A DNA stretch of 64,000 bases from JANOZM01 sp031429355. Its GTDB lineage: Bacteria > Pseudomonadota > Gammaproteobacteria > Burkholderiales > Burkholderiaceae_E. The notes beneath the pieces are model-generated. The model saw only the letters and a list, made by a program, of their open reading frames with translations, made no database searches and had not been told where the DNA came from. Below are positions 61,820 through 64,000 of this stretch, in pieces (positions within the stretch are counted from its first letter, which is position 1; every line of letters starts with the position of its first letter). The DNA is taken from the NCBI GenBank assembly GCA_031429355.1, contig JANOZM010000004.1, positions 310,001-374,000 of the forward strand. Direction: 5' to 3'. Both the position numbers and the translations under genes were made by a program.

Positions 61820-62242
61820 ATGAGTTACAAAGAAATTGAACGCTTACGATTGCTCGGTTTTAGAAAATGGTACGAACGCCAATTGTTTGACGGCCACGCT
61901 AGCTTAGTACTAGCAATTTTTGCCGTAGTAATTATGGCGTGCGGGTTCGAACTTGTTTCTATCCGCGATCAATCTTTAGGAATTGTTGGGCACGGCCTCC
62001 TTATTTTTGGTGGCTGCGTGGTCGCTTGGAAAGCCATAATGCGTTACCAACGCATTATGGTTAACGCTGAGTATGTTGGCGGCCACGCCAACTGCCCGTC
62101 TTGTGGCAAGCATGGTTTTAAGTGGCCCAAAGACGATCCTCCAGTCGATGAAAAAGGGCTGGAGATTAAAGCGTTGTGTGGGCGTTGCAAAACAAGGTGG
62201 ACAATTGATTTGGGCGAGCCGGGAAAGGTCTCGGGGTTTTAA
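61820..62242 (+). CDS. Hypothetical membrane protein with a C-terminal zinc ribbon
   Basis: A 140-residue protein I cannot assign to a named family. Two hydrophobic segments (LVLAIFAVVIMACGFEL and GHGLLIFGGCVVAWKAI) are followed by a cytoplasmic or periplasmic tail with two CxxC pairs, CPSCGKHGF and ALCGRCKTRW, which look like a zinc ribbon. The N-terminal basic helix is MSYKEIERLRLLGFRKWYER. It lies between a LysE exporter and a DUF4149 gene; nothing here shows its role. Confidence 0.72.
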   Translation: MSYKEIERLRLLGFRKWYERQLFDGHASLVLAIFAVVIMACGFELVSIRDQSLGIVGHGLLIFGGCVVAWKAIMRYQRIMVNAEYVGGHANCPSCGKHGFKWPKDDPPVDEKGLEIKALCGRCKTRWTIDLGEPGKVSGF

Positions 62243-62271
62243 ACGTATTGCTAACACCAAGGCTTCGATGG

Positions 62272-62658
62272 CTAAAATCTTGCTAATACAAATGCTAAAG
62301 CAGCGATGTGAGCCAACGTTAATACAACTGAAGCGCCATGAAGTAATGCAAAACGTTTTTTATTGTTGCTATCGGTTGCAGCATTTATAGCAGGCATCAG
62401 CGATTGACGCGCAGCGATACTTGTAATTGCAATAACAACTAAAGTAACAAGAGTGAAAGTATCGCGGTTATACGAAAAGATCGCAGCTAACGAAGCTGTT
62501 ATTGCTACGAATAAATAAAAATAAGGGAAGGCTTTTCTAATCGTTGCGCGAGCGGTTTCAGCTGGCAGTGCTTTGAACAAAAATCCAGCAAAAGCAAATG
62601 CAAATAAAGTGGTGCCACCAAATAAAAGCGCGATCACCAACAGGGCAGCTGTGTTCAT
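62272..62658 (-). CDS. DUF4149 family membrane protein
   Basis: A 128-residue inner-membrane protein with four hydrophobic segments. It starts LLVIALLFGGTTLFAFAFAGF and has PYFYLFVAITASLAAI and FALLHGASVVLTLAHIAALAF, close to the DUF4149/TMEM205 pattern. Function unknown. It is convergent with the zinc-ribbon gene and divergent from the fasciclin gene. Confidence 0.82.
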   Translation of the reverse strand: MNTAALLVIALLFGGTTLFAFAFAGFLFKALPAETARATIRKAFPYFYLFVAITASLAAIFSYNRDTFTLVTLVVIAITSIAARQSLMPAINAATDSNNKKRFALLHGASVVLTLAHIAALAFVLARF

Positions 62659-62942
62659 ATTTCGATTCTAGTTAACAGGTTGGCCTTAGATTATCTGGCT
62701 TATTCCCCAAACGCTTAAAAAAGGGTTTTAACGAATTACTATGCCGCACTTGATTGTTAGTCCACGACTGGATCGCAATCAAAGTCAAGAGATTTAAATA
62801 GTTAAATGAATAGGACTATTGCCGAAGTCAGTCCAATGTCCAGTTTCTTGTTCTATTCTGAACCAGATAGCGTGCTAAGTAATTGGTGCGTTACGACAGA
62901 AGCATGTGCTGCTCAGACATGCGTTTTAATATTGGATTTACC
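62659..62942. other. Intergenic region between DUF4149 and fasciclin genes
   Basis: This is the longest gap in the window without a feature (284 bases). A short reading frame starting at 62806 has no ribosome binding site or recognisable sequence and is not called. It probably holds the divergent promoters, but no clear sigma-70 pair was found. Confidence 0.5.
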
Positions 62943-63344
62943 ATGCATGATATCGTTGATACCGCCGTTGCTGCGGGAAGTTTCACAACATTAGCTGCTG
63001 CGCTAACCGCTGCAGACTTAATCACCACGCTCAAAGGCGCTGGTCCATTTACCGTGTTTGCTCCAACTGATGATGCTTTTAAAAAACTTCCGGCAGGCAC
63101 TATTGAAGCATTGCTAAAAGACAAAGCCAAATTAGCTGCAATTCTTACCCATCACGTGGTGGCAGGTAAGGTAATGGCTAAAGATATTGCTACAGGTGAA
63201 GTAAAAACTGTTGCGGGCAATATGATTGCTGTAGTTGTAGGTGCTGATGGTGTAACTGTTGGTGGCTCGAAGGTAACCAATACAGATATCGACTGCACAA
63301 ATGGTGTGATTCATATTATTGATACCGTTGTTATTCCGGCGTAA
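62943..63344 (+). CDS. Fasciclin (FAS1) domain protein
   Basis: A 133-residue single FAS1 domain. It has the H1 region GPFTVFAPTDDAFKKLPAGT and the C-terminal H2 region NGVIHIIDTVVIP, the two signatures of the family. No signal peptide is visible, so it is either cytoplasmic or exported in another way. FAS1 domains usually mediate adhesion, but intracellular bacterial copies have no clear role. ATG 62943 is preferred; an in-frame ATG at 62919 is also possible. It ends at a strong terminator. Confidence 0.92.
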   Translation: MHDIVDTAVAAGSFTTLAAALTAADLITTLKGAGPFTVFAPTDDAFKKLPAGTIEALLKDKAKLAAILTHHVVAGKVMAKDIATGEVKTVAGNMIAVVVGADGVTVGGSKVTNTDIDCTNGVIHIIDTVVIPA

Positions 63345-63346
63345 AT

Positions 63347-63371
63347 AAAAGAGCCCCGCAAGGGGCTTTTT
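63347..63371. terminator. Intrinsic terminator after the fasciclin gene
   Basis: AGCCCC (63352-63357) and GGGGCT (63362-63367) form a stem with the stable GCAA tetraloop, followed by a T-run and preceded by an A-run. Confidence 0.95.
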
Positions 63372-63432
63372 AACGCCAGCGCTGAATCGGGCGCACAATT
63401 TTTTGCAGGGATAGCGCCAATAACGGGCGTTG

Positions 63433-64000
63433 TTACAGGTGGTTGTGCTGAGAACAAACCAAGCAGTGCGGATCTTTACCAATTTGCAATTCGCTAAACC
63501 GTGTATGCATACTGTCAAACATCAGTAAACGACCAACCGCAGGCGATCCAAACTGGCCTACAATTTGCAACGCCTGCGCTGCTTGCAGCGTACCAATGAC
63601 ACCTGTTAATGGAGCAAACACACCCATCGTTGCGCAGCGCTCTTCAAGCAAGGGATCGCTTGTTGTGTCTTCGGGAAATAGGCAGTGGTAACAAGGCGAT
63701 GTTGCATCTCTCGGATCAAACACGCTTAGCTGACCATCCCAACGTACACCCGCACCGGATACCAACGGTACACCGCTATTAACACAGGCCCGATTAACTG
63801 CGTGTCTGGTTGCAAAATTATCGCTGCAATCTAAAACGACATCCGCTTTTTTAACTTGATCGAGCAATTGGTCGGCAAGTAATTTCATTTCAATGCATTC
63901 AACCTGCACTTGCGGATTTAGTTGCTCAATGGTCTGTTTACCAGAGGCAACTTTGCTTTGCCCAATGCGATCATTGCGATGCAAAATTTGGCGCTGTAAG
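63433..64000 (-). CDS. moeB: HesA/MoeB/ThiF-family adenylyltransferase (5' end outside window)
   Basis: The C-terminal part of an E1-like enzyme that adenylates a sulfur carrier (MoaD or ThiS) for molybdopterin or thiamine synthesis. Visible motifs are LQRQILHRNDRIGQ (just before the window edge), DVVLDCSDNFATRHAVN, GAGVRWDGQLSVFDP, and two zinc-binding pairs, CYHCLFP and CLVCSQ near the end. The gene runs off the right edge, so the nucleotide-binding N-terminus is unseen. MoeB is favoured, but ThiF is not excluded. MoeB would supply the cofactor for the Mo-hydroxylase at 39.6-42.3 kb. Confidence 0.88.
   Translation of the reverse strand, partial: LQRQILHRNDRIGQSKVASGKQTIEQLNPQVQVECIEMKLLADQLLDQVKKADVVLDCSDNFATRHAVNRACVNSGVPLVSGAGVRWDGQLSVFDPRDATSPCYHCLFPEDTTSDPLLEERCATMGVFAPLTGVIGTLQAAQALQIVGQFGSPAVGRLLMFDSMHTRFSELQIGKDPHCLVCSQHNHL

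Noticed and set aside
62806..62994. Short frame upstream of the fasciclin gene
   Set aside because: No ribosome binding site, no recognisable sequence, and it overlaps the start of a clear gene in another frame.
1..64000. tRNA genes, CRISPR arrays, prophage or insertion sequences
   Set aside because: No cloverleaf, regularly spaced repeat, transposase or integrase was seen while reading both strands.

Overview
The window reads as chromosomal core sequence from a betaproteobacterium, most likely in the order Burkholderiales, with moderate GC judged by eye. The evidence is gene order: gatCAB facing mreBCD-mrdA-rodA, argB followed by a pyrimidine 5'-nucleotidase and slmA, slt next to an NDUFA9-like gene and cca, tandem LpxL-type acyltransferases before metK, and an SAH riboswitch upstream of ahcY. 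No tRNA, rRNA, CRISPR array, prophage or insertion sequence was seen. Coding density is high and no gene-free stretch exceeds about 300 bases.

Layout. 1-2.6 kb: end of dapF and two lipid A acyltransferase genes, all leftward. 2.7-8.3 kb: a methyl-cycle block (metK, an alpha/beta hydrolase, ahcY, tlyA, metF) with much RNA structure: a possibly switching metK leader, a hairpin around the hydrolase start, the SAH riboswitch and a probable ATT start for tlyA. 8.5-11.5 kb: an HD-GYP/EAL pair for cyclic-di-GMP. 11.5-25.5 kb: housekeeping genes (5-formyl-THF ligase, slt, cca, quinone oxidoreductase, cytochrome b561 with two YceI proteins, MidA-like, folate genes, ttcA, ubiB). 25.5-35.5 kb: a sodium:solute symporter, glmU-glmS, a vapBC module, hsp20, an AmpG-type permease and an M48 protease. 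35.5-42.3 kb: a two-component system divergent from a tight operon of MipA/OmpV, a lipoprotein metallo-beta-lactamase-fold hydrolase and a two-subunit molybdenum hydroxylase. 42.3-50 kb: an old-yellow-enzyme, an SDR, exonuclease III, pyrE, a DUF4124 protein and gatBAC. 50-56 kb: the rod-shape operon. 56-58.7 kb: cobT-cobS-cobC for cobalamin lower-ligand assembly, with CobT fused to a cysteine-rich CWC domain. 58.7-64 kb: argB, nucleotidase, slmA, a LysE exporter, small membrane proteins, a fasciclin-domain protein and a truncated moeB.

The observations most worth a second look are the regulatory RNA features of the methyl-cycle block, the CWC-CobT fusion, the envelope Mo-hydroxylase operon with a PmrA/QseB-like box, a possible RNA thermometer before hsp20, and short tandem duplications (13-17 bp) at gene junctions. 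Some enzymes have lost family motifs: Cca lacks a recognisable HD phosphohydrolase site and the HD-GYP protein has AD in place of HD. All assignments come from reading the sequence; no database search was run.
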